From positions 1 to 6,084 of the forward strand of contig CANKPO010000089.1 in NCBI GenBank assembly GCA_947484535.1: a stretch of 6,084 nt of DNA, read 5' to 3'. Position numbers and translations under genes: made by a program. A model generated the notes under the pieces. That model saw only the letters and a list, made by a program, of their open reading frames with translations. It was not told where the DNA came from and made no database searches. Numbering within the stretch: position 1 is the first letter of the stretch; every line of letters begins with the position of its first letter. Of the stretch, positions 1 to 6,084 are shown piece by piece. The stretch is from Caulobacteraceae bacterium (GTDB lineage: Bacteria; Pseudomonadota; Alphaproteobacteria; Caulobacterales; Caulobacteraceae).

Positions 1-1067
1 CGCATCCTCGGCGGCGCGAGATTTTGACCCAAGGCAAAGGCGGGGCCGATATAGAAATAGATCGCGGGAATGAAGATCCACAACATGGCGGTGGCCACGG
101 GCAGTGAGTGGGTCCAGTAGGCGAGAATTGATGGGATGGTCGCGAGAGCGGTCACAACCGCCAAGAGCTTCACAATACGGCGCGGATCCACAAAAGAGGG
201 CCGCGACAGGAGCCAAGCGGTTAGCAAAGAGGCCGAAATGCCCATGACCAGATGGATCGGCCCCACCAAGCCTCCGGCCTCGCCAACATTCAGACCATAG
301 GCGCGCTGAAGGAAGGTTGGCGTAAACCACATAAGGCCCCAGCCCCATAGGGCCGAAACGCCACTGCCCATGATCACATGGAAGGCCGCCTTCTGTTTGA
401 AGAAGAACGCCAAGGTCGTGGCAAAGCTTGGCGCCTCCTCGGTTGAGACCGCATCAAGCCGACCCCGTTTCGGTTCCTTGACGGTTAACATGATCACGCC
501 TGCCAGCAAGATCCCCGGAATGCCCAGGACCAAAAAGGCCGCATGCCAGCCATATTTGTTCGCCACAAAACCGGCCATGTCCGCGCCCAGCCAAGCGCCG
601 ATGGGGGCACCCAAGGCAAAGATGGTCATGGCCATGGGGCGACGGTCGGCTGGGAAATAGTCACCGACAATGGCATTGCAGGAGGGCGTCCCGCCCGCCT
701 CACCAATGCCGACCCCGATACGGGCCAACAGCAGTTGAAGATAGGTTGTGGATAGGCCGCAAAAGGCGGTCATGGCCGACCAAACAGTGATGGAAATGGC
801 CAAGAGATTACGGCGGTTATAGCGGTCAGCAATCCAAGACAGAGGGATGCCCATGGTCACATAGAACAGGGCCAGCGAAACGCCCGTCAAGAAGGCCACG
901 CCGCCATCGGTGAGCTTGAGCTCCACCCGAATAGGCTCCAGCACGGTCGACATGACATACCGGTCGGCAATGTTGATCGTATAGGCCAACATCATGATGA
1001 ACAGGACGTACCAGCGCGCGCCCAGAGAATAGGTCTTGTCGTCTTCGACCGGTGTTGCGGTGGTCAT
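1..1067 (-). CDS. MFS transporter, Spinster-like, 3' end cut by window edge
   Basis: Major facilitator superfamily inner-membrane transporter; 355 residues are visible and the C-terminal part lies beyond the left edge. The translation (MTTATPVEDDKTYSLGARWY...) is uninterrupted. Visible marks: a first membrane segment at about 19-38 containing N32 and D35-R36; the MFS loop 2-3 motif at 73-86 (GIPLSWIADRYNRR); the RIGVGIGEAGGTPS segment at 116-129, typical of Spinster-like carriers; GWHAAFLVLGIPG at 173-185 closing the N-terminal half; a hydrophilic central loop at about 197-225; and GPAFALGQNLAPPRM at 341-355, a conserved stretch near the tenth helix. About ten membrane segments are present, so roughly the last two helices are missing if the protein has the usual 12. 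The ATG start is set by a GAGGAAG ribosome binding site five bases upstream. It lies 10 bp after the sulfotransferase gene and is probably co-transcribed with it. The substrate is unknown; relatives beside TonB receptors are assumed to move organic solutes. Family call is confident, substrate is not. Confidence 0.93.
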   Translation of the reverse strand, partial: MTTATPVEDDKTYSLGARWYVLFIMMLAYTINIADRYVMSTVLEPIRVELKLTDGGVAFLTGVSLALFYVTMGIPLSWIADRYNRRNLLAISITVWSAMTAFCGLSTTYLQLLLARIGVGIGEAGGTPSCNAIVGDYFPADRRPMAMTIFALGAPIGAWLGADMAGFVANKYGWHAAFLVLGIPGILLAGVIMLTVKEPKRGRLDAVSTEEAPSFATTLAFFFKQKAAFHVIMGSGVSALWGWGLMWFTPTFLQRAYGLNVGEAGGLVGPIHLVMGISASLLTAWLLSRPSFVDPRRIVKLLAVVTALATIPSILAYWTHSLPVATAMLWIFIPAIYFYIGPAFALGQNLAPPRM

Positions 1068-1072
1068 CTTGT

Positions 1073-1079
1073 CTTCCTC
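1073..1079 (-). promoter_or_regulatory. Ribosome binding site of MFS gene, overlapping upstream stop codon
   Basis: On the minus strand, GAGGAAG lies five bases before the ATG at 1067-1065 and shares its first two bases with the TGA stop of the sulfotransferase gene (1080-1078). This arrangement suggests translational coupling: a ribosome ending the upstream gene is already at the start site of the next. It also fixes the transporter start. Confidence 0.8.
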
Positions 1080-3111
1080 AACCTTTGGCCAGCTCTGGAC
1101 CCAGAACCTGTCTAAGCGGATCCAGATAGGGGGAGAAGTTCTCCCACTGGTCTAGGCCACTGGTGAAAATCGGCTGTCTGACCTGCTCTGAGCTGGCGGT
1201 CCTAACGGCGCGATCATTCTTATGGAAATTGATACAGCCCTCTTCGAACGGAAGGCCACAGAAATCGAGAAGGCGGCGGACTTGAGGTTCAAGATCGGCA
1301 ACCACCTCTTCGTAGTTTACCCGCAAAACCTTGCCCGGCAAGACCTGATCCCAGTGGTCCATGAGGGCCACATAGTCTTGGTAGTAGTGACCAATCTCTT
1401 CGAGGCCGTAGGTAAATTCCTGCCCTTCGGCGAAGAGCTGCTTAAAGCCACTGAAGCAACAGCCCATCGCCCCACGCCGCGCATCAATGATCTTGGCGTT
1501 AGGCAAGATCATATGGATGAGGCCAATATGGCGGAAATTGTTCGGCATCTTGTCGATGAAGAAGGGGGTGCCCCGCTTTCGATGGATCCGCGTGTCACGC
1601 AAAAAGGCCTCGCCAAAAGCGGTCAGGTCCTGGGGCGATAGGGCTCCAACATTAGCCGGATAGGCCGGCTCTTCATCGGCGCGGCGGCGACCATTAATCC
1701 GGTGCGCCAGGGCCAAGATATTGGGCAGTTCCATCGTGCCCTCGACCTGGCTGTGCGAGGCGAGAATCTGTTCGAGCAAGGTTGATCCCGCGCGCGGTAG
1801 GCCAACAATGAAGATGGGGTCGGGCGCGGCGCAGCCTGAACCCGCCTTGGAGTCAAACAGGGCTGGATTACAGTGCTCGATCTGCAGATCCATTTCGCGG
1901 CTGATCCGGCGCCAATCATAGCCCAACTCTTCGCGCTTCAAGCGGTTCCCGCGCTCATAGGCCTCAAAGGCCTGCGCAAAGTCACCCCGATCTTCGAGCC
2001 CCTTGGCAAGGGCAAAACAGAGGTGGTAGCGGTCGACAAGCGCGGTCTTGGGGTCCGCTTCGCGCTGGGCCATGGACTCGATCTGGTCGTCGGTGAAGCG
2101 ATAGGTCTTGAGGTTGGCGAGGCTCCAATAGGCATCACCAAAGTCAGGTCGGATCTGGTAGGCGCGGCTATAGGCAGCGATCGCATCGGGCTGGCGGCCG
2201 ACGGTCTTGAGCGCGTGACCCAGCGTCAGGTGGATGGTCGGATTGTTCGGCGTTTCCTTAGCCAGTTTCCCATAGACCCCTAGCGCCTCATCGAAATTAC
2301 CAACGGCCAGATTTTCGTTGGCATAGAGCAGTTCGATCTGAGGCACGCCCTTGGATTTTTTGCGCAAGACTGTCGCCTGCTCGAGCGCCTTGGCGAACTT
2401 TTGCCGCCTATGGAGGATGTCGACATAGTCCAGATGGGCGCTGGTATTGTCCGGCTCGAGCACGAGGCAGGATTCGAGGAGAAACTCCGCCTCCTCATAG
2501 GAATTAAACTTGGTACCGATCTCGGCCAGGAACCGCATGGCCTCGACATGATGGCCCTTGGTTTGCAGATAATGACGGCAAATCTGCTCGGCCCGCAAAA
2601 ACCGGCCCTCTTGAATCAGGTTCGCAACACTCAAAAGTTCAGGCGGCAGGGCGTTGAGATAGTCATACTGATCCTGGGCAAATTCAGCCGCAGCCCGAGC
2701 CCCGGTGGCGCGCTGCAGCTCTGACAGCATCTGCCAGCTGGCCACAAGGGCGGCGTTGTTGGCTACGGCCCCCTGATAGGCGAGCAGCGCACCATGGCGA
2801 TCGCCCGTATCCCGCAGACAGTGGCCTCGCTCCTGATAGGCGCGGCCAAATCCGGGATCTATGGAGATCAGATGGTCGTTAGTCGCGAGGGCCCGCTTGA
2901 CATCACCCTGATAGCGGTAGGTCACAGCCAAGGTATAGAGCGCATCCTTATGGATCGGATCGGCGTCTAGGACCTGTTGGCACAGGGCGGCGGCTTGCGG
3001 GAATTTGGTCTGTTGCAACATGTCCCGCGCACGGCCGAGAAGGTCGTCAATCTGGGCCGGGGACAGTGCAGCTTGGGTCACTCGTCGATCCTTATCTTTC
3101 GGCTCAATCAT
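1078..3111 (-). CDS. TPR-repeat sulfotransferase (Sulfotransfer_3-like)
   Basis: A 677-residue fusion of an N-terminal tetratricopeptide solenoid and a C-terminal PAPS-dependent sulfotransferase. There is no signal peptide or membrane segment, so it should be cytoplasmic. TPR-like helical pairs run through about 20-122 and 165-325, for example around LYTLAVTYRYQGDVKRALA (58-76) and LGHALKTVGRQPDAIAAYSR (297-316), followed by a helical linker at 340-425. The catalytic domain begins at about 431: the PAPS 5'-phosphosulfate loop is IVGLPRAGSTLLEQIL (435-450), a GTMELP segment with E461 follows, then DKMPNN (520-525), and the 3'-phosphate region has R546 and S554 with the R-x7-S spacing also found in tyrosylprotein sulfotransferases. 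The C-terminal segment VRTASSEQVRQPIFTS (636-651) is typical of TPR-sulfotransferases. Oddity: the usual PxD after the arginine is AMG here (548-550). Acceptor unknown; TPRs suggest a protein or peptide partner (inference). The ATG start lacks a good ribosome binding site; GTG at 3081 is a serious alternative. Length is normal for the family. Confidence 0.92.
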   Translation of the reverse strand: MIEPKDKDRRVTQAALSPAQIDDLLGRARDMLQQTKFPQAAALCQQVLDADPIHKDALYTLAVTYRYQGDVKRALATNDHLISIDPGFGRAYQERGHCLRDTGDRHGALLAYQGAVANNAALVASWQMLSELQRATGARAAAEFAQDQYDYLNALPPELLSVANLIQEGRFLRAEQICRHYLQTKGHHVEAMRFLAEIGTKFNSYEEAEFLLESCLVLEPDNTSAHLDYVDILHRRQKFAKALEQATVLRKKSKGVPQIELLYANENLAVGNFDEALGVYGKLAKETPNNPTIHLTLGHALKTVGRQPDAIAAYSRAYQIRPDFGDAYWSLANLKTYRFTDDQIESMAQREADPKTALVDRYHLCFALAKGLEDRGDFAQAFEAYERGNRLKREELGYDWRRISREMDLQIEHCNPALFDSKAGSGCAAPDPIFIVGLPRAGSTLLEQILASHSQVEGTMELPNILALAHRINGRRRADEEPAYPANVGALSPQDLTAFGEAFLRDTRIHRKRGTPFFIDKMPNNFRHIGLIHMILPNAKIIDARRGAMGCCFSGFKQLFAEGQEFTYGLEEIGHYYQDYVALMDHWDQVLPGKVLRVNYEEVVADLEPQVRRLLDFCGLPFEEGCINFHKNDRAVRTASSEQVRQPIFTSGLDQWENFSPYLDPLRQVLGPELAKG
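3089..3094 (-). promoter_or_regulatory. Possible ribosome binding site for an alternative GTG start of the TPR-sulfotransferase
   Basis: On the minus strand TAAGGA lies seven bases before GTG at 3081-3079 (codon 11 of the longer frame). The upstream ATG at 3111 is preceded by CTGAAACGTT, which has no purine-rich Shine-Dalgarno match. If used, the protein would begin MTQAALSPAQIDDLL and be 667 residues long, and the segment 3082-3111 would be leader. The first ten residues (MIEPKDKDRR) are charged and lie outside any domain, so the domain content does not decide between the two. Confidence 0.4.
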
Positions 3112-3191
3112 AACGTTTCAGAGGGCCAAGGTAAGGATGTTTATCGCTATTTTGATCCGGATTGGGATCGGAATCGGCAGGCGTCATAGGC
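3112..3191 (-). other. Upstream region of TPR-sulfotransferase gene, no clear promoter
   Basis: This is the space between the receptor's terminator and the sulfotransferase start. I see no convincing -35/-10 pair on the minus strand; AGCGATAAAC near 3139-3148 is the only -10-like string and lacks a good -35 partner. The stretch holds an 8-bp palindrome ATCCGGAT (3155-3162) inside a run of related GGATT/GGATC/GGAATC units at 3154-3175. If the terminator is efficient, the promoter of the sulfotransferase-MFS pair must be here. Confidence 0.3.
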
Positions 3192-3226
3192 AAAAAGCAA
3201 TGGGCCCCCGCCTAAACGGGGGCCCA
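3192..3226 (-). terminator. Rho-independent terminator of the TonB-dependent receptor gene
   Basis: A perfect 10-bp stem, TGGGCCCCCG (3201-3210) with CGGGGGCCCA (3217-3226), encloses a 6-base loop (3211-3216). In the minus-strand direction it is followed by TTGCTTTTTG, a T-rich release tract. The stem begins 12 bases after the receptor's TAA stop (3240-3238). The very GC-rich stem and the T run point to an intrinsic terminator for transcription going leftward, separating receptor expression from the downstream pair at least in part. Confidence 0.88.
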
Positions 3227-3237
3227 CCACAGTTTGG

Positions 3238-5910
3238 TTAGTTACGGATCGACAGACGGACACCGAAGGTTTGCGGACGTGACGTGGTCACGCGCAGTTC
3301 ACCGTCATTGCCGAACTTATAGAGCTCTGGGCGGGCGTCGGTGAGGTTTTCACCGAACAGTTCCACGGTCCAGTTGTCCTTAGAAGCGCCGACCGACGCG
3401 CTAAGCGTGGTGTAGGACTTTTGCTTCAAGGAACCCTGCAGAGGAACGATCACGTCGCCTGGCTTCACCGTCACACCGTTATAGGTGATTGGCACCTGCG
3501 TCGCATAACCTGCCGTGGCGTTGAAGCCTGGCAGCCTGATGCTGACATTGTCGATATCTGACGAGATGCTGGAATCGACGAAGTGGAAGCCGCCCTGTGC
3601 GAACGGACGCAGGCCCGACGCGGTTTCGGTCTCATAACGCATCCGGATATTGCCCTGGAACTTGGGGCTCAGAGCCAAGGGGCTACCGAGCGGAACCAGA
3701 ACGGTCGCGGCCTTACGATATTTGGTCAGCTCGGAGTCGTTGTAAGAGAAGCCACCGTTGACGGTCAGCTCTTTTGTCGGACGCCAAGCCACATCACCTT
3801 CGACACCACGGATGCGCGCATCCGTGAAGTTGGTGGTGAAGGTCTGGTTGGAGATGTTCTGGTCGAACACCGTCATTTGGATGTTTTCCCAGTCGATCTG
3901 ATAGGCCGCTGCGTTGAACTGCAGGGTCCGATCGAGGAGGGCCAGCTTCCAACCAATCTCATAGTTGGTGACCGTATCGGGCACATAGGCCTTCAGGCTG
4001 TTACAGGCTGGGCTAACCACGTTGCAGGGCTTGCGGTTGAAGCCACCAGGACGGAAGCCTTCCGAATAGGTCGCATAGATGAGCGAACCATCGTCGAGCT
4101 TGTAGGTCAGGTTGCCTTTTAAGATCGTGCCCGTGTACTTGGCAGGCGATAGGCCCTTCAGCGTCGTGGCGAGATTTGCGCTCACGCCGTAATATTTGGG
4201 CGGCGTAGCGACCGCGCTATAGGTGCCCGTAACAGGATCATACTTGCCGCGTGAACCATAGCCGAAGCTGGTGTTCGACGAACCGGTCATCGAGGCTTCT
4301 TCGTCATAATAACGCGCGCCGCCGGTGATGGTCAGTTTGTCTGGGATGATGTCGTAAGAGGCTTCACCATAGACAGCGATCTGACGGTCCTTACGGGTCA
4401 CGTCGTTGAAGAAGCCGACATTGACGCCCTTGGGGCTTGGATCATGCGCATTAACGCTTGGATCGGGAGCGCGCTTATAGATGAAGCCCGCTGCCTGCTG
4501 CGAATAGAACCAGTCGGTGTTGTCGTAGAGGGTGTTTTCATCAAAGAACAGGCCGCCGGTGGCGCGCAAGCGCTTATCGGAAGGCGTCGTAACCCGGAAC
4601 TCGTGGGTCGAACGGGTGTTCTCGTTCTTGACCTTGTAGCTCTTATTCGGGGTGTAGCAGGTCTTACCAATGTTGCCGTTATAGGCAGCGGTATAGTAGA
4701 CGCCGCGATCGCACTCATAATAGGGCAGATAGAGGCCGATATTGGAGTAGGACGCATAGTCCGCCTGCTGGACAGCGGTGTGGTTCAGGTAAGATCCGCT
4801 ATAGATCATATCGAGCATGCCCAAACGGCCGTTCACCGTCAGGGTCGTTGCATCGAACTCGTCGCTCAGCGTGTTCGGGTTGAACTGGGTGACCTTCAGG
4901 TCGCCCACGCCAGGCTCATAGCTGAAGACGCCATTGGTTTTGAGGTTCTGACGCATATGCATCAGGTCGACCGACCAGTTGTCGTTGATTTCATAGGCCA
5001 AGGCCAAACGCGCGCCGGTATAGGCCGCGTCGTTATAGTTGTTCTCAACAAAGCGGTCATTGTTGATGGTCTGGCGAGTCGGCGCGGCATAGCCGCTGCC
5101 GGTACAGTTGGCGACGCCCGAGCAGGATTCCAGAGCGCGGATCACCAGCAGCGGGTTGCCGGTTGGCAGCTTGCCAGCTTGGCCGACCTTGCCGTCGAAT
5201 GGCATCTGATAGGTGCCTGCGACGTTATCGATATAGCCGCCCTGTTGGTCATTATAGATCACCAAACGTGCGGCCAACTTGCCCTCGATCAGAGGGATAT
5301 TGATGAAGGCGTCGCCCGCAGCGCTCGGCGCGCCGCCCTTGGTCATGGCGTAGCTACCATTAAAGCCTGACTGGTATTGGGTCAGGTTTGGCTTGTTGGT
5401 GATGTAACGCACAGCGCCGCCCATGGCGCTCGCGCCAAACAGGGTGCCCTGAGGACCCGCCAGCACTTCGACGCGCTGAAGGTCAACGGCGTAGACGTCG
5501 AGGTTGCGGCCAGGCATCGAGCTTGGTGCGTCGTTCAGATAGAGCGCGACGTTCGGCTGAGCGCCGGCGGTGCCGGTGATTTGCAGGCCGGGGGTGTCTG
5601 TCGACAGGCCGCGAATATACATGGCCGAGGTGCCGGGACCTTGCGAGGCCGTACGGACGTTCGGCAGATATTCAACCAGCTTTTCGAAGTTGGCGATGTT
5701 CAGCTTTTGCAGCGATTCACCACCGAGCGCCTGAATGGCCACGGGGATCTTATTGACCGCCTCTTCACGGCGTGTGGCCGTCACGACGATGTCTTCAATG
5801 GCGCGATCATTTTCGGCAGCTGCGGCTGGCGCATCGGCTGCGAAGGCTGCTCCTGCCCCCATCGAGACCAGCACCGCCGCGGCGGTGGAGACCATTAGGT
5901 GTGCTTTCAT
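3238..5910 (-). CDS. TonB-dependent outer-membrane receptor
   Basis: An 890-residue active-transport receptor of the outer membrane, powered by TonB-ExbBD. Domains in order: a signal peptide, about residues 1-24 (MKAHLMVSTAAAVLVSMG, then AGAAFA before ADAP); an Ala-rich linker; the TonB box DIVVTA (40-45) followed by TRREE; a plug domain from about 52 to 174, with VAIQAL, the MYIRG segment (97-101), VALYLNDAPSS (121-131) and the strongly conserved VEVLAGPQGTLFGASAMGGA (147-166); then a beta-barrel to the C terminus with the FRPGGFNRK loop (619-627), the TNYEIGWK strand (648-655) and the closing NLTDARPELYKFGN to RPQTFGVRLSIRN. The family is the OMC/iron-complex type, but such receptors in alphaproteobacteria also take up carbohydrates and aromatics, so the ligand is open. 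Six cysteines occur as three pairs (263/269, 400/418, 629/636). The last residue is Asn rather than the usual aromatic. The ATG at 5910 is chosen because a GGGGAA motif precedes it and a proper signal peptide follows; an in-frame GTG at 5940 would add ten residues. Confidence 0.96.
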   Translation of the reverse strand: MKAHLMVSTAAAVLVSMGAGAAFAADAPAAAAENDRAIEDIVVTATRREEAVNKIPVAIQALGGESLQKLNIANFEKLVEYLPNVRTASQGPGTSAMYIRGLSTDTPGLQITGTAGAQPNVALYLNDAPSSMPGRNLDVYAVDLQRVEVLAGPQGTLFGASAMGGAVRYITNKPNLTQYQSGFNGSYAMTKGGAPSAAGDAFINIPLIEGKLAARLVIYNDQQGGYIDNVAGTYQMPFDGKVGQAGKLPTGNPLLVIRALESCSGVANCTGSGYAAPTRQTINNDRFVENNYNDAAYTGARLALAYEINDNWSVDLMHMRQNLKTNGVFSYEPGVGDLKVTQFNPNTLSDEFDATTLTVNGRLGMLDMIYSGSYLNHTAVQQADYASYSNIGLYLPYYECDRGVYYTAAYNGNIGKTCYTPNKSYKVKNENTRSTHEFRVTTPSDKRLRATGGLFFDENTLYDNTDWFYSQQAAGFIYKRAPDPSVNAHDPSPKGVNVGFFNDVTRKDRQIAVYGEASYDIIPDKLTITGGARYYDEEASMTGSSNTSFGYGSRGKYDPVTGTYSAVATPPKYYGVSANLATTLKGLSPAKYTGTILKGNLTYKLDDGSLIYATYSEGFRPGGFNRKPCNVVSPACNSLKAYVPDTVTNYEIGWKLALLDRTLQFNAAAYQIDWENIQMTVFDQNISNQTFTTNFTDARIRGVEGDVAWRPTKELTVNGGFSYNDSELTKYRKAATVLVPLGSPLALSPKFQGNIRMRYETETASGLRPFAQGGFHFVDSSISSDIDNVSIRLPGFNATAGYATQVPITYNGVTVKPGDVIVPLQGSLKQKSYTTLSASVGASKDNWTVELFGENLTDARPELYKFGNDGELRVTTSRPQTFGVRLSIRN

Positions 5911-5914
5911 CTTG

Positions 5915-5920
5915 TTCCCC
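5915..5920 (-). promoter_or_regulatory. Ribosome binding site of the TonB-dependent receptor
   Basis: On the minus strand GGGGAA ends four bases before the ATG at 5910-5908 (GGGGAACAAGATG). It supports this ATG over the in-frame GTG at 5940, which has no purine-rich motif at the right distance and sits in the loop of a hairpin. Confidence 0.6.
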
Positions 5921-5928
5921 GTTTGAAT

Positions 5929-5947
5929 CCTTTGGTTCACCCAAAGG
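5929..5947 (-). repeat. Leader hairpin just upstream of the receptor's ribosome binding site
   Basis: A perfect inverted repeat with 7-bp arms, CCTTTGG (5929-5935) and CCAAAGG (5941-5947), and a 5-base loop. In the transcript it would form a stem-loop ending eight bases before the GGGGAA motif. It has no T tract, so it is not an intrinsic terminator. It may protect the 5' end of the mRNA, tune translation, or be a DNA operator half-site pair; the sequence alone does not decide. Confidence 0.5.
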
Positions 5948-5981
5948 TTATCGAAATGACTTTAAACCGTGTTCGCGGGGT

Positions 5982-5994
5982 TTGCTGTCAGCAA
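5982..5994. promoter_or_regulatory. Candidate operator: 13-bp perfect palindrome
   Basis: TTGCTG-T-CAGCAA is a perfect 6+1+6 inverted repeat, 71 bases upstream of the receptor's ATG. It overlaps a second, spaced repeat, TGTCA (5986-5990) and TGACC (5996-6000), whose inner GTCA/TGAC arms match exactly. Dyads of this size are typical binding sites of dimeric repressors or activators, and TonB receptor genes are commonly controlled by ligand-responsive regulators. No regulator gene is in the window. It does not resemble a Fur box, which is AT-rich with GATAAT units. Confidence 0.4.
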
Positions 5995-5998
5995 TTGA

Positions 5999-6009
5999 CC
6001 AAAATTTGG
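5999..6009. repeat. Second short palindrome upstream of the receptor gene
   Basis: CCAAA-A-TTTGG, perfect 5+1+5 inverted repeat, begins four bases beyond the 13-bp palindrome. Its arms echo those of the leader hairpin at 5929-5947 (CCAAAGG/CCTTTGG). It is short and AT-rich, so chance is possible, but its place in the control region makes a binding site plausible. Confidence 0.25.
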
Positions 6010-6021
6010 GGATCGGTAAAT

Positions 6022-6050
6022 TTTATTGTGAATTATGGGCTTTTTGTCAC
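6022..6050 (-). promoter_or_regulatory. Candidate sigma70-type promoter of the receptor gene
   Basis: On the minus strand GTGACA (6050-6045) is separated by exactly 17 bases from AATAAA (6027-6022). These match TTGACA at five of six and TATAAT at four of six positions. Transcription would start near 6015 and give a leader of about 105 bases containing both palindromes and the hairpin. The surrounding sequence is clearly more AT-rich than the coding regions, as expected for a promoter. A start nearer the gene cannot be excluded. Confidence 0.35.
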
Positions 6051-6084
6051 CAACGAGACGTGGGGACGTAATAAATTTAATATA

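Noticed and set aside
370..755. Two short plus-strand frames in the left part of the window
   Set aside because: Both are antisense to the MFS transporter, whose minus-strand frame is intact and carries clear family motifs.
1222..1641. Open frame of 139 codons on the plus strand inside the sulfotransferase gene
   Set aside because: It mirrors the conserved catalytic domain on the other strand; no ribosome binding site and no domain of its own.
3154..3175. Cluster of GGATT/GGATC/GGAATC units between receptor and sulfotransferase genes
   Set aside because: The units are imperfect and short; the only exact dyad is the 8-bp ATCCGGAT. Too weak to call an operator or a repeat element.
4444..5370. 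Long open frame of 308 codons on the plus strand inside the receptor gene
   Set aside because: It lies wholly antisense to a receptor gene with a clear signal peptide, TonB box and plug motifs. Its translation is rich in V, A, G, R and I without recognisable domains, as expected for the opposite strand of a GC-rich gene, and no ribosome binding site precedes it.
5936..6050. Fur box (iron control) upstream of the receptor
   Set aside because: I looked for GATAATGATAATCATTATC-like hexamers and found no convincing match; the palindromes present are of a different type.
6057..6069. Direct repeat GACGT-GGG-GACGT near the right edge
   Set aside because: Only five bases repeated twice, at the edge of the window; easily chance.
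5772..6071. Plus-strand frame of 99 codons running from the receptor signal-peptide region through the upstream region
   Set aside because: The part over the signal peptide is low-complexity R/P/S-rich antisense, and the frame runs through the palindromes and candidate promoter. No start signal or recognisable product.

Overview
The window reads as chromosomal DNA of a Gram-negative alphaproteobacterium, most likely Caulobacterales or Sphingomonadales. This is an inference from three things: a moderately GC-rich composition, a long OMC-type TonB-dependent receptor with the DIVVTA TonB box, and the pairing of such a receptor with a TPR-sulfotransferase fusion, which is common in those orders. 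No species can be named from the sequence.

All real genes lie on the minus strand and are transcribed from right to left. The order is: a 174-bp upstream region (5911-6084) with a candidate promoter and three perfect inverted repeats; a TonB-dependent outer-membrane receptor of 890 aa (3238-5910); a strong intrinsic terminator (3192-3226); a 677-aa TPR/sulfotransferase protein (1078-3111); and the first 355 residues of a Spinster-like MFS transporter (1-1067), cut by the left edge. The last two genes are 10 bp apart and the transporter's ribosome binding site overlaps the upstream stop codon, so they are almost certainly one translationally coupled unit. The receptor has its own terminator, so the downstream pair depends on read-through or on a weak promoter in 3112-3191.

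A working model (inference): the receptor takes a specific ligand across the outer membrane using TonB energy, the MFS protein moves it or a product across the inner membrane, and the sulfotransferase modifies a small molecule or protein in the same pathway. The substrate cannot be read from the sequence. There are no RNA genes, insertion sequences, CRISPR arrays or phage genes. Coding density is high, and the only non-coding stretches are 126 bp and 174 bp. I see no clearly new system. The most interesting points are the receptor/sulfotransferase/transporter cassette, the altered PAPS-binding segment of the sulfotransferase, and the palindrome-rich leader of the receptor gene.
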